DNA from: Rhabditophanes sp. KR3021 | Lineage: Eukaryota > Nematoda > Chromadorea > Rhabditida > Alloionematidae | Assembly: GCA_963281155.1 (NCBI GenBank) | Contig: CAUJLY010000001.1 | Span: 3,720,001-3,784,000, forward strand | DNA: 64,000 bases | Direction of reading: 5' to 3' | Part shown: piece after piece, positions 1-9,920 of the stretch | Numbering within the stretch: position 1 is the first letter of the stretch | How the letters are laid out: every line of letters begins with the position of its first letter | The notes under the pieces: model-generated | Database searches by the model: none | What the model saw: the letters and a program-made list of their open reading frames with translations, nothing else | Told to the model about the DNA's origin: nothing | Program-made: the position numbers and the translations under genes

Positions 1-801
1 TCGAAAATCTAACTCAGCCTGCAGAAACATTGAATCTTATGCATGATTCAAAGCAAATTTCTGCTAATTCATTATCTTTTTTCCATAATGACATGAATAA
101 TTTTGCCATTGGAGGTGAAGATAGTGTCTTGTACCATGGATCTTATCATGCCAACAAATCTTTGATAGCAATTAGTGATAAGTGGAATCATTATGGGCCC
201 ATTTCAGCTGTTGATATGCATAGAGCTAATGAAAATTCAAAGTTCGCTCCTTTATGTTTGACTGGATCACTGGGTAAGTTTTGATATGATATACAATAAC
301 CATTTTTTGTACAGATTGGAGTGTAAAGTTATGGAATCTGAAGGAAAACAAATTAGTCTATCATTTCGATAATCATGCTAATTATGTTACAGATGTTGCA
401 TGGTCTCCTGTACGGCCAGGTGTTTTCGTTTCTACTGATGCTGATGGAAAGGTAAACTACTTTTGATTGGTTATTTAATGACATTTTAGATCTTCCTTTG
501 GAATATTAATGAATCGGTAGAAAGTCCAGTTTCAACGATTACATTGGATGGAGATGTGTCAATTAAGAAAATTCTATGGTCCAAAACAGGCCATCATCTT
601 TACGTAGGAGATACAGTAGGACGTTTACATATTTTCAAAGCAGATGAAACTGTATATACTCCTAAAGCAGATGAATCAGAACGACTCGATGATTATTTGT
701 CCGAGGCCTACATGAAATGTCAGGAAAAAGTCAAGTTCTGCCCTAGCACTGATAAAGAAAACGTTTCGACCAATATGGTTTTACCTGCCGCCACTAAGTA
801 A
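1..801 (+). CDS. Cytoplasmic dynein intermediate chain, C-terminal WD40 part (5' partial)
   Basis: This is the C-terminal part of the WD40 propeller of the cytoplasmic dynein intermediate chain, the subunit that links the dynein heavy chain to cargo and dynactin. Exons are <1-273, 315-451 and 490-801 (TAA 799-801). Introns are 41 and 38 bases with GT...CAG/TAG ends, and the reading phase is kept across both. Visible blade motifs are DWSVKLWNLKENK, YVTDVAWSPVRPGVF and KIFLWNINES, which follow the order seen in animal DYNC1I proteins (DWTVKLW, YVYDVMWSP, DLWNLN). The frame is already open at base 1, so the N-terminal dynactin- and light-chain-binding part lies outside the window. The final 40 or so residues after the propeller are charged, as in the family. 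An axonemal paralogue is less likely. Confidence 0.9.
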
Positions 802-1748
802 TCTATGACTTTAAACATGAAATGTATGTTGTGCGTATTTTAAATTATACGATGCTGTTATATTTTAATGAACGTTGAAGTCAAATAATATTTATATCAT
901 TCAATTTGATTTCATAAAGCATAAAATATTTATTGTCTTTAAAATTATCCTTATTAACAAATTAATTAAATACAAAAATAATCCCCGCAAATAAGTAGAT
1001 TCAATAATTGGTTCAAACTTTCAAAAAATACTTGTGTTAAACAGCTCAAAGATAGATCAAAATAAGTCAAGTTAGTGAATACTATTTGCAGCATATAATA
1101 CGTAGATGTATATTTTGGATTAAAAACAATCTAGAAATCGAATATATTTAAAGTTTTAATGTTATAAGTATCTTTACTAAAAAGTGAATAAAACTTTATG
1201 AGACAAGTCATAATTCTGGCATTGTAAAAGTTTATATAAGAAGAAACAACAAACTTAAAAATACAAACTAAATAAACTTGATTGGTACTTTTCATATGAT
1301 GTCCTTATACAAATATTTTAATTAGTGATTTTTAATTCAACAATCGTGATACCCGAAGACATTCAAATTTCGATAAATAACTTAAATAATTTTTTAACAA
1401 TTTAAATAAGCAGTCATTATTATTCTAAAACACCTCAAATAATTGCCGGTATTAAAACATACAAAATAATAATTTAACATCAAGTTTTAATTAAAAGTGT
1501 TTTTAATAGTGTATGTTGTACTTTTTAACAATTATTCAAATATTTTAGTGGTATTAAAATTTAAGATAAAAACTATTGCAAAGACAAGTAATGAAATTAT
1601 TTAGAGATTTAAAAAAATAGAGCAGAAAAATATGGCACAGGTTTTATTTTCAAGCAAAATTCATTCAATGATCATCTAATCATGTGCTATAACATTTTTT
1701 CATTCTTTCTTTGAACAAAAAATAAGAAATCACCTAAATATCAGAGTT
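802..1748. other. Intergenic, AT-rich, no gene seen
   Basis: About 950 bases between two convergent genes. No convincing open frame, RNA gene or repeat was seen; it presumably holds both 3' untranslated regions. Confidence 0.5.
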
Positions 1749-2407
1749 TCACAAATCAAGTAGCTTGCCATCTGAAGAAATGTAGGGTGTATTGGGATAA
1801 TTCTCCTTAATGTCCTTCACAGTTGCATTAGCAAGAGTATCAAACTTTAAAATGTCATTTTTGGCGATTGGGTGGTAGCTATTGTTGGAAGACCCGATGG
1901 CGATTCAGTGGTAGCTATTGTTGGAAGACCTGATGGCGATTGGGTGGTAGCTGTTGTTGGAGAACCTGATGGCGATTCGGGGGTAGTAGTTGTTGGAGGA
2001 ATCGGTGGCAGTTTGGGGATTGTAGATGGTTTAAAAAAGACAGAATCCCTTTCAATTGCTTCTACAGCTTTCCTAAACTCCTCCCTTTCAATTCTTTTTT
2101 TATTTGTTCCAAAAATCATTTCTTCTTCCTTTGCTTGTTCTTGTTCTGCATAATACTTTGACATAATATCATCATAGTCTTTAGGAGATTCGCTTACTGG
2201 AACATAATTATTGCGAACAATGTACTCTTGTTTAGGTTTGTCCAAGTCTGGAGAATATAGTATTACGGGTGAGCCATAGTCTTCAAATAGACTTAACATT
2301 TCTTTTGACATGACCGGGCTAGGCAATGGGTTAGAAGCAATGTTTATTGTCAGAAGACAGATAGAGAGGATAGAATAAAGTAAATTCATTTGAGTGGAGA
2401 ATAGCAT
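1749..2407 (-). CDS. Secreted Thr/Pro/Ser-repeat protein, apparently frameshifted near its 3' end
   Basis: Not a recognised family. The frame from 2407 has a hydrophobic leader. The second Met at 2389 (MNLLYSILSICLLTINIAS) gives the better signal peptide and lies at a better distance from an AT-rich TATA-like stretch near 2418-2428. After a charged middle region comes a tandem repeat of about 11 residues, unit (E/Q)SPSGLPTIATT, roughly three copies at bases 1863-1995. This is a mucin-like region that could be O-glycosylated. The frame stops at 1847-1849 directly after a run of five A (1858-1862 on +, read as T). A second frame then continues for about 36 sensible codons (from NDILKFDTLANATVKDI) to a TGA at 1749-1751. 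One missing A in the run would join them, so this is either a real frameshift allele or a homopolymer sequencing error. Confidence 0.6.
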
Positions 2408-2621
2408 GTTGTTGATAAATTATATCAAATTAAATGCTGGCAAAATATCTGAAATGCTGTCTTTATTTACATGTTCTTTACAGTTGTAATTTTGAATATA
2501 AATCATCTTGAATTGCGAATTTGCTAGTCTATATTTCCAATACGTTTCAACATTCAAATTTTGCATTATCAAGCTATTATATATTAAATAGAAAAAGAGC
2601 GTAAATGCTTTGAATTCAACG
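2408..2621. promoter_or_regulatory. Short divergent promoter region between two secreted-protein genes
   Basis: 214 bases separate the start of the minus-strand repeat protein from the plus-strand small secreted protein. The region holds TGATAA-type (GATA-factor-like) sequence near 2414 and a TATATTAAAT box at 2580-2589. Shared control of the pair is an inference. Confidence 0.4.
2580..2589 (+). promoter_or_regulatory. TATA-like box TATATTAAAT
   Basis: Lies 33-42 bases before the ATG at 2622, which implies a very short leader. It resembles the TATATTAAGGA boxes before the secreted-protein genes at 25.5 and 26.7 kb. Confidence 0.4.
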
Positions 2622-2990
2622 ATGTTTCGCTCAAATTTAAATGTTATCTTTTTTGGATTAGCGTGTGTCAGTTTTTTAAAGTTCGCGGAATGTCAAATAA
2701 TTTTAAAAGTTGAGGAGCCTTCTTCAGATGCAAATATCAATCATTACAAGGCTCAACGTGTTCATCAATTCCACGACAAATACTTCGGACCTAAGGAAAA
2801 AATGGAAAGGCGCTTAGAGGAGAAGGCTAGACTAATTGAAGAAATCGATGATTTTGATACTAATGAACCTAGAGCAAACGTTGGTTCCTTTGAAATCGAG
2901 TCAAATCTCAATCAGAAGAAATCTGAATTGAAGAAACTGACGGATACTTTGAACAAAAGGTTGAGTAAAACGCATAAGGGAATACGTTGA
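2622..2990 (+). CDS. Small secreted charged protein, unrecognised
   Basis: A single-exon frame of 122 residues starting at the ATG at 2622; an in-frame TTG lies 12 bases upstream but is not a likely start. The N-terminus is a clear signal peptide (hydrophobic core NVIFFGLACVSFLKFAEC, cleavage expected near ECQ). The mature part is about 95 residues, highly charged and rich in Glu and Lys, and probably helical (KEKMERRLEEKARLIEEIDD, then QKKSELKKLTDTLNKR). It has no Cys in the mature chain and no known domain. A polyadenylation signal AATAAA is at 3043-3048. Function unknown; it looks like a secreted helical peptide or effector-like protein. Confidence 0.7.
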   Translation: MFRSNLNVIFFGLACVSFLKFAECQIILKVEEPSSDANINHYKAQRVHQFHDKYFGPKEKMERRLEEKARLIEEIDDFDTNEPRANVGSFEIESNLNQKKSELKKLTDTLNKRLSKTHKGIR

Positions 2991-3677
2991 TCGAGATTAT
3001 TTTATTTGTGATCATAATCTTTTATTTTTGTATTGAAAAATGAATAAATATTAAGTATATTTGATTATTTTTTTATTATTTAGTTTAATTAATATATGAT
3101 TGTATGATCTTTTGTGTATTTAAACTTATTTTATCAAAAAATTCTAAATTAGTATGCGATTAACAATTATTCAAAACATGCAATATTTACTCAAATAATA
3201 AACCTTTTTTAATGAGTATATTTATTACTGATTATGAAAAAATATTAGTTATACCAGAATTTATTAAATTCTCAATTAAAGTTTATATTACAAAAATATA
3301 TCCCATTTGATGACGACTGTTGAATTGTATTAAATTTTAATTATTGTAAAAAAAGATTACAGCAAAAGTGATTTTATTATGACAAAAACGGTAAAGTTGG
3401 CAAACACTTAATCGGAAACATGTCAGTTCAACAAAATAAGATTAATTATATGAAAATGTTACAATAATCAAGTAGGTATCACATTCGTTGCTAAATGTTA
3501 CTATCAAAGTATAGGAATTACCAAATTACATTTTTATAAGTATGTGAGAAAATCAGTTTAATGTCCTATTTTCATAAACATATTATTCTGCAAAATTAAA
3601 GTTCAGAATATCTATAATAATACACGATAAAAATGAAAATTTTATTTTAAAAATAAATTCCACAGATTGTTAAAATA
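2991..3677. other. Intergenic, AT-rich, no gene seen
   Basis: Convergent 3' regions. Only the poly(A) signal at 3043-3048 was recognised. Confidence 0.45.
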
Positions 3678-4484
3678 TTATGAAGGAGGTGGAATTTTAA
3701 ACAATGTGGTTAAACCGTGTGTAGTCAAAAAGGAATTGTATTCTGTCATTGTAGTATTGCCTGGAACAGCTCTTAAAACTTTTTCATATCTACGCATGTA
3801 TTCAATGCAATTAGTTTTATGAAGAATTTCTTTTTCAGTGGTGGCATTAATAACATAGTCTCCAATTGAAGGTTTTGTAAGTTTAACTCTACAAACTTTT
3901 GCCAGGACATGTAAATGTTCAAGTTGAATATTTCCAGATTCTTTAATAAGATTATCCGTAAATTGTGCCACGTCATAATAGAATTTGCTTCTATCTGTTG
4001 GTTCCACTCTATAATCATACACAACGCCATAAAGGTTTAGAAATTGTGACCCACTAGTGACATAGTTTCTAAATGTAGTTGCTTTAACGAAAAATGAAGA
4101 ATCACCTAAAACTTTATAAATAAGTCTCACCGTCTTATTTAATTTTGCAATCATAGTTCGGATATGCTTCTTCCTCGTATCTAGGAATTGAGATTGATTA
4201 AGGAAACCTTCAAGTTCTTCCAAATTTTTATTTAGAGGAAAATATGGATCGTTGTCATAAAGTTGAATTGATGCCTCAGATATATATAGTGGTAGTTCAT
4301 TAAAAAACGGTCCTATTTTTTGACGATAATTTTCTATTTGTGTGGCATTCATTTTTCCACTTGATTCTAAAGTTATTTCTGGCAAAAAATAATTTGCTCC
4401 AAATTTAGATCCAGACACATTATTGACCAAGTAAAGAGACGCAATTGAGACAAGGATAAACGTAAATGAGTTCAGAAAAGTCAT
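3678..4484 (-). CDS. Secreted N-glycosylated protein, unrecognised
   Basis: A single-exon frame. The longest start is at 4511, but a TATAAAAG box at 4518-4525 leaves almost no room for a leader to that ATG. The Met at 4484 (MTFLNSFTFILVSIASLYLV) gives a cleaner signal peptide and 268 residues, so it is preferred. The mature protein of about 245 residues has several N-glycosylation sequons (NATQ, NQSQ, NKTV, NATT, NTTM) and only two clear Cys late in the chain (VCRVK and NCIEY). It looks mostly helical. No membrane segment follows the leader, so it is probably secreted. No family was recognised. Confidence 0.65.
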   Translation of the reverse strand: MTFLNSFTFILVSIASLYLVNNVSGSKFGANYFLPEITLESSGKMNATQIENYRQKIGPFFNELPLYISEASIQLYDNDPYFPLNKNLEELEGFLNQSQFLDTRKKHIRTMIAKLNKTVRLIYKVLGDSSFFVKATTFRNYVTSGSQFLNLYGVVYDYRVEPTDRSKFYYDVAQFTDNLIKESGNIQLEHLHVLAKVCRVKLTKPSIGDYVINATTEKEILHKTNCIEYMRRYEKVLRAVPGNTTMTEYNSFLTTHGLTTLFKIPPPS

Positions 4485-4517
4485 TTTGAAATCAATCATA
4501 AAATGTTCCATCTTTTT

Positions 4518-4525
4518 CTTTTATA
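4518..4525 (-). promoter_or_regulatory. TATA box (TATAAAAG on the minus strand)
   Basis: Placed 7-14 bases before the ATG at 4511 and about 34-41 bases before the ATG at 4484. This is the main reason for choosing the downstream start of the secreted protein. Confidence 0.45.
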
Positions 4526-4709
4526 TGATTTTAAGAGATGAAATTTGCAATTTAAAGATGACGCGTTTTAATGATGCTTAAATAACCAAATTTATCTAAA
4601 AAATTAAATATACACTAAATTATAAATTGAATGATGTTATTATCATCCCAATGTATAACAAATCACTATAATAAACGTTTATTAGACCTAAATTGATATT
4701 GTATGTTGA

Positions 4710-6035
4710 CTAATTAGCAATAACATGTTGGTGCGGGACAATAGAAGCTATTTGAGTGTCTTTCACTTTGTCTTGCCTACTGATAACCATTAAGATCATT
4801 ATCAAAGGCAAATAAAGCAATGAGTATTTGAACAAATTTCTGGAAGTTTTCGCATCTGGAGTTTTATAGAACTTGTATGCAAAGTAACACATTGCCAAAT
4901 TAACTGGAATTGAATCAAGGGCAAATGTGTAACTTGTCAGACCTAGCAATGGGGCTCCAATCGAACACAATCCAAGTAGAGCAATAGAATGTCGCATTGT
5001 CGTTTTGCGGCACAAAACTTCGTCAGTTACACACATAACTCTATAACCAGCTCTGCTGTAATCTGCCCTTAAATTCCACGATAAACCATTGAAGTGCGGA
5101 AATTGCCAAGAATATTGCACTAAAGCTAAGACCAAGGCAGCCCAGTCTAATTGGCCCGAAACAGCAACATAACCCATAACAGGGGGAATTGCCCCAACGA
5201 CAGCTCCAGCCCAAGTGCTTCCAATGTGCAACCTTTTCATTGGCGTATACAATCCGGCATACAACCCTATATTGAGTAATCCTAGTCCCGCAGTGAGTGG
5301 ATTACATCCTAAATTGATTATATTCGTGGCAGTTTAATAGTAGTTAAAAGTTACCAAAATATAAAAGAGATCCTCCAGTTAAGGCACAGACGTTTGCAAA
5401 AGTAAATGCGTGTAAAGGTGTGACTTTATTTGTAACCAGCAGTCTATTTTGTGTTCTTTTCATTTGAGAGTCATAAGGTGATTCTAACCACTGATTGAAA
5501 GCATTAGCTGAACATGACATCAACGAGGTCCCAATTAAACATGCTGTGAATGTAGTTGGATCGTAAGCAACAGGGGCCATAAAATACCCTCCAACGGCAG
5601 ACGCGGAAATCAGCATTGTCAATCGGAATTTTGATAACTGAAATAAAGTTTGGTAATGATTAAAATAAATAGAATACGTACATCCAAATAACTTTTGACT
5701 AAATTGCCCAACTCCATCTTAACCCATCCATTGCCAATATCGGAGTTTTGAATTGCAATTTGCTTTTTTGCATTTGTACTCGAATTTAATTTGACTGCGG
5801 GGACTTGATAATTTAAAAGTCTATTTCTGACATTGTCATTGTTGGAAAGCTTTATAATTGTAGAGGCAAATAAATCCTTTTTATTAACTGACTTAACATC
5901 TCCTAATTTTTGAAGTGGTATTTCATCTGGATGTGGGGCTGTATTTGCCGTATGTCTAGCTTGAATAATCGAAATAGGAAGTTTTGCAAAGTTGTTTAAA
6001 TAATATGGATTCGACAATACATGCTTCGAAAACAT
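4710..6035 (-). CDS. COX10: Protohaem IX farnesyltransferase (haem O synthase), mitochondrial
   Basis: COX10 transfers a farnesyl group to protohaem to make haem O, the precursor of the haem A of cytochrome c oxidase. It sits in the mitochondrial inner membrane. Exons (minus strand) are 6035-5682, 5637-5355 and 5308-4710, with 44- and 46-base introns; phases match and give 411 residues, close to the 443 of the human protein. The first 118 residues are a basic presequence and linker starting MFSKHVLSN. The UbiA-family signature with its acidic residues is NQWLESPYDSQMKRTQNRLL (about residues 166-185), followed by multiple membrane segments, PPVMGYVAVSG, the WQFPHFNGLSW motif and the DYSRAGY loop. 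All are as expected for an active enzyme. The start at 6035 is the first ATG that gives a presequence. Confidence 0.93.
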
Positions 6036-6306
6036 TATAAAATTTAGCTTAGTTCTTTGCGATTGAATTTTAAATATGAATTGCAAAGAATAAACTGATT
6101 TAATAACATTTATAGTTCTAACAAGATAAAACAAACTGATGGTTGGAATAAGCACTATATAGGATTTGAAAAAGAAAAGTACAAATTAAGTATCTGAAAT
6201 GTTTTAAAAACAATAGTTTCTTTGATTTGAAATGATAAATTGAAACATTCCGGCAATATTATAAACAATACTTTTTAAATATTTATGTAAGAATTTAAAA
6301 TGGATA

Positions 6307-7029
6307 TTATGTTTGAATATTCTTAGAACTTTCGGTGGTCTTACTTTTAGACATTTCCTTTGCTTTTGCAGATTGTTTTCTAGATACAATATCTTGAATA
6401 GTTTGATTGCTGTTATTTAATAAAATTCTTTGTCGAGCAATGCCATTATTCAAATCATCAATTCTAGATTTGTTAGCTTCATTCGGATCCTGCAATGTCC
6501 ACATCAATGAAACTCTGTTAAATTCGCCTTGAGCATTCAATATTGAATCTTTCCACTGTTTTGTAACAAACTCGGCAGTTTCTTTGATATCAAGATCCAT
6601 GTTATTTGAATTTGGACCCGCTGTTATTTGTAAACTGTGGACAATAGATTGAAGTTGGATTCCAACATTATCAATGGCTTTTCCAAGAAGACCTGATTTA
6701 GCGCCTTCATTATCATATCGTTTCATCATTTTATTTAACTGTCCCCTTATTGGATGGTAAGAATCTCTGGGGTCATTCATTCTTGTATCTCCCGGTGGCT
6801 GTGGTTTTGGTGGAGCATTGAGAGTATTGCCTAGCACTTTTAAGTAATCTCGCGTTGCAAAATCTGGAGGCACATATGGAGGTGGGTCTGTAGATTCTGA
6901 AGACCTATCGCTAGAACCAGCATCATCAATATCCATGTTTTCTGTTTTTCTAGAGCTTTCTCCATTGTTACTATCCTCATCATTGTCTTGTGCATCTTTT
7001 TCTTTAATCAATGCTGATAAAGTACTCAT
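6307..7029 (-). CDS. Acidic protein with helical C-terminal half, unrecognised
   Basis: A single-exon frame of 240 residues with an ATG at 7029. The first 70 residues are low-complexity and acidic/Ser-rich (DNDEDSNNGESS), followed by a Pro-rich linker (KPQPPGDTRMNDP). Residues 90-220 look like amphipathic helices (LLGKAIDNVGIQLQSIVHSL, RIDDLNNGIARQRILL). The C-terminus is Lys/Ser-rich. There is no signal peptide or membrane segment, so the protein is probably nuclear or cytosolic. The layout recalls small subunits of transcription complexes such as Mediator, but no residue pattern clinches this and no name is given. Confidence 0.6.
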   Translation of the reverse strand: MSTLSALIKEKDAQDNDEDSNNGESSRKTENMDIDDAGSSDRSSESTDPPPYVPPDFATRDYLKVLGNTLNAPPKPQPPGDTRMNDPRDSYHPIRGQLNKMMKRYDNEGAKSGLLGKAIDNVGIQLQSIVHSLQITAGPNSNNMDLDIKETAEFVTKQWKDSILNAQGEFNRVSLMWTLQDPNEANKSRIDDLNNGIARQRILLNNSNQTIQDIVSRKQSAKAKEMSKSKTTESSKNIQT

Positions 7030-7420
7030 CCTGATTTAGGCAGTAGTATTTATAAAATAACTCGCAAGATATAAGCCTATAATTAGTTTGTTATTAAATC
7101 ACAATAAGAATAACATAAAAGCAATAAATTTGTTAGTAGTGCAACTGAAATACAAAATGCTTTTTACACACCATTAATATCTTATACGGATATTATTTTG
7201 CGTTTTACCAAAACTTTTGAAAGGCTCAATGGTGTTATATTTGCAAACGACTAATCAAAAAATATCTTAACGGTAGCTACAATATCATAATTTTGAATGA
7301 TTAATGCATTGAATTGATACTACACCAAGGACCTAGAAAAAGGCATTATTTATTACGGAACGTATAAGTAACGAACAATTTATTAAAAAGTAAAAAGCGA
7401 GAAGGTATATCAAATTAGCA
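7030..7420. other. Intergenic, no gene seen
   Basis: About 390 AT-rich bases between the acidic protein gene and the 3' end of ataxin-3. Nothing recognisable. Confidence 0.45.
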
Positions 7421-9537
7421 TTAATTCTTTTTTAAATTATCTTGTTTTTCTTTTTGACGTTGATCGAAGGCTTCAACTCTACGTTGCCTGAGTTGCTCTT
7501 GAGTCAACGGTCCCGATGTTGGAACCAAATTAACTGATTGAGATCCCATAGAATCGGCAATAGGTTCCTTTATCTTACTGGATGATGCTTGATCCATCAA
7601 CGATTCAAGAAGGACTTGCTTTAGTAAATCATCCTCATCCATACTAGCTTCTGAAACTGATGCAGCCAATGCTTGCCTTAAAGCAAAATCATCTTGATCG
7701 GCAAATCTTCTGCTTTCCGCTAATGCCGCAGCTAGAGCGTCATCTTGATGATCATCTTCAATTAAACTTGCTTCAATCGCTTTCTTCAAATCATTATCTT
7801 CCATGCCTTCGACTTCATCTCCGGGAAGAACAGCAGAAGGAATGTCATCTTGAGCTGTGACTGGAAAAGAACAGAATTTGGCAAATTCATCAGCCTCGCA
7901 ATGCGGTAAAGCACCTTGTACGACAAAAATATCATACCCTTCAATCGACATTTGCCCTAAATATAAGGTTAAATAAGTATTTGTCATGACAACTGGTCCT
8001 GTTCTTGTCGAGTTTAAAATAACAAATTGTCCTCCAAATTTCCTAATTACAAACCAATGACTTTGTAAATTTAATACAAAAGCTGTAACCATGAAAATAA
8101 ACAAATATTATTTATAATTATATAACAGTCTGACGACCGTCAAGTTTTAGTATATAATTAGTAGAAAAAGGCAGTTAAATAATTTATTTTTTTGCGTACC
8201 ACCCTGATATAGGGAAAGATCTCGCATCTAAAAATCAATCTACGTTATTATCATTGATGGAAAGCCAAGAATACAAGGAATTGATCTTCCCTGTAATGAT
8301 AGAAAGCATCAGAAGGTTATTGAAAGCGACTAGGCAGAGATAGACGTCCTAGTAAATAAAGAAAAAGGTTTGAAGAAGAAAATACTAAAGAAATAAACAC
8401 ATCTCTTACAGATGGAACCTTCGTATTAGTTGAAGAGAACGAAATCATTGACCATTTGCGGCTGTTGATTTGGATGAGGAAGTTGATGACAGTTTGGAAG
8501 GATTTAAAGAGCCCCCAAAGACGCATTTCTTGAAAGACAATAACCAGTTGTATTTTAAAGAGGTAAAACTCAATCAAGGATGATTTTATTACTGCTAGCA
8601 AGATCTCGAGAGAACTGACTATAATATGTTAGGATTATATGCTGGAGGTAAATGTCTATAAACAATTCAAAAATGCAGCTAGGAATAAGAATCTCTCCGG
8701 CTTTTTCTTTGACAGCATTAACTAGTTAAAAGATATACGCTTTACAACATCAAATTGTCAGTAAATTTTCGTTTCTGCTTTATTTTAACAATCTTTTGTT
8801 ATTTTAGACACCATAAATGTCTTTGACTTTAGTAGAAGAGGAGAATTGCCTTATCACAAAAAGTATCCCATGGATTTGAACAGAAAGTATGTAAGAAGCA
8901 TTCCTTTATTCAGGGCACCTACTATAAGATTGTGAAAGTCCTCCAAAGTCAAATTAAAAATGTAGACTTGAAGCAATATCACGTGTAACTCAAACAACGA
9001 AATCGTGTTCTTATGTTATACCCAAAGTGTCAGTATAAAAAGCATTTGTGCACGTCATCTTGCAATCTTCATTAGTCTTTTAAATAAAGGAGTGTTAGAC
9101 CAAAACGTGGGACCTTAGCAAAGCTTGTGTTGTAAGGAGCTTAATAATAATTTATGTATTTTCTAATATTTTCTAATTGTATTCAACTCAACCTGTGGCC
9201 ATAGTGGGATTTTCTTTTATCTCAGTCATTTCAGGGGCATTAATTGAAACTAAATGAACCTCACCGACATTCGATAAAGCCATTTGAATCACTTGAATTG
9301 AAAAATATCCAGTATCATCCATATTCTGACTGACTTCATGATGATCTTGTAGTTGATTTTGTTCCAAGGCATCTAATTGTTGTCCTATTTCAGCTAGTGA
9401 TGCGGGAGAGAAATATTCGCCTTGTAAAAGCATATTCAAAGCATGCTGAGCACAAAGTTGCCCATCTTGCTGAAAAGATTTACTGTTATTAGCGACATCC
9501 ATAATTAACTTACCTTTTCAAAATAGATTGACTCCAT
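7421..9537 (-). CDS. ATXN3: Ataxin-3, Josephin-domain deubiquitinase
   Basis: A cysteine protease that trims ubiquitin chains in protein quality control. Exons (minus strand) are 9537-9514, 9469-9193 and 8082-7421; phases join to give 320 residues. The tiny first exon encodes MESIYFEK, matching the family N-terminus. The Josephin catalytic set is present: Gln9, Cys14 (QDGQLCAQH), His109 (QSHWFVIRK) and Asn124 (VILNS), plus NMDDTGYFSIQVI and LLQGEYFSP. Up to four ubiquitin-interacting-motif-like helices follow (about 195-209, 212-225, 230-245, 250-263; e.g. DLKKAIEASLIED, DFALRQALAASV). The C-terminus GPLTQEQLRQRRVEAF matches the conserved tail. There is no polyglutamine tract. The second intron is 1.1 kb, far longer than its neighbours, and carries coding-like debris. 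Confidence 0.95.
8170..9130 (+). pseudogene. Degenerate coding-like sequence inside the ataxin-3 intron
   Basis: On the plus strand, sense to itself and antisense to ataxin-3, several short open stretches read like real protein but are broken by stops and frame changes. Examples are RKRFEEENTKEINTSLTDGT near 8356, DFSRRGELPYHKKYPMDLNR near 8826, and a Cys/His-spaced piece (CQYKKHLCTSSCNLH) near 9030. The last resembles the zinc-binding tail of some DNA transposases such as piggyBac, but this is weak. It may be a transposon or retrocopied gene relic; no terminal repeats were found. Confidence 0.25.
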
Positions 9538-9920
9538 AATATGGTTCAAATAACTGTTAAGAAATAGAAATTGTTTACGATATAATGCTTTACCAAAATC
9601 TTACAACGACTTTATGTTTTCCCAAATGATGGAAGAACGTTCAAAACATTATATAAACCATAAAAAAGAGTTGTTTATTATCAAAATAGTTTGTGTGTGT
9701 TGGTCAACTACAAAAATACTATTTTATAATTAGGGCTAAATTGACTATACTCCTTGCATGATTTTACATCACTATTAAAATATGAGTTTAATATAAAGTA
9801 AACAAATTCACGGATATTTAAAAAAACGCAAAAATAATCAAAATATGTAGTGTATGTAAATAGTTATTGAGATTATGGTTAATTTAGAGATGTAAAATAG
9901 ATGCAATGAATGAATTGAAT
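9538..9920. other. Intergenic, no gene seen
   Basis: About 380 AT-rich bases holding the ataxin-3 upstream region and the 3' flank of the next gene. Nothing specific seen. Confidence 0.4.
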
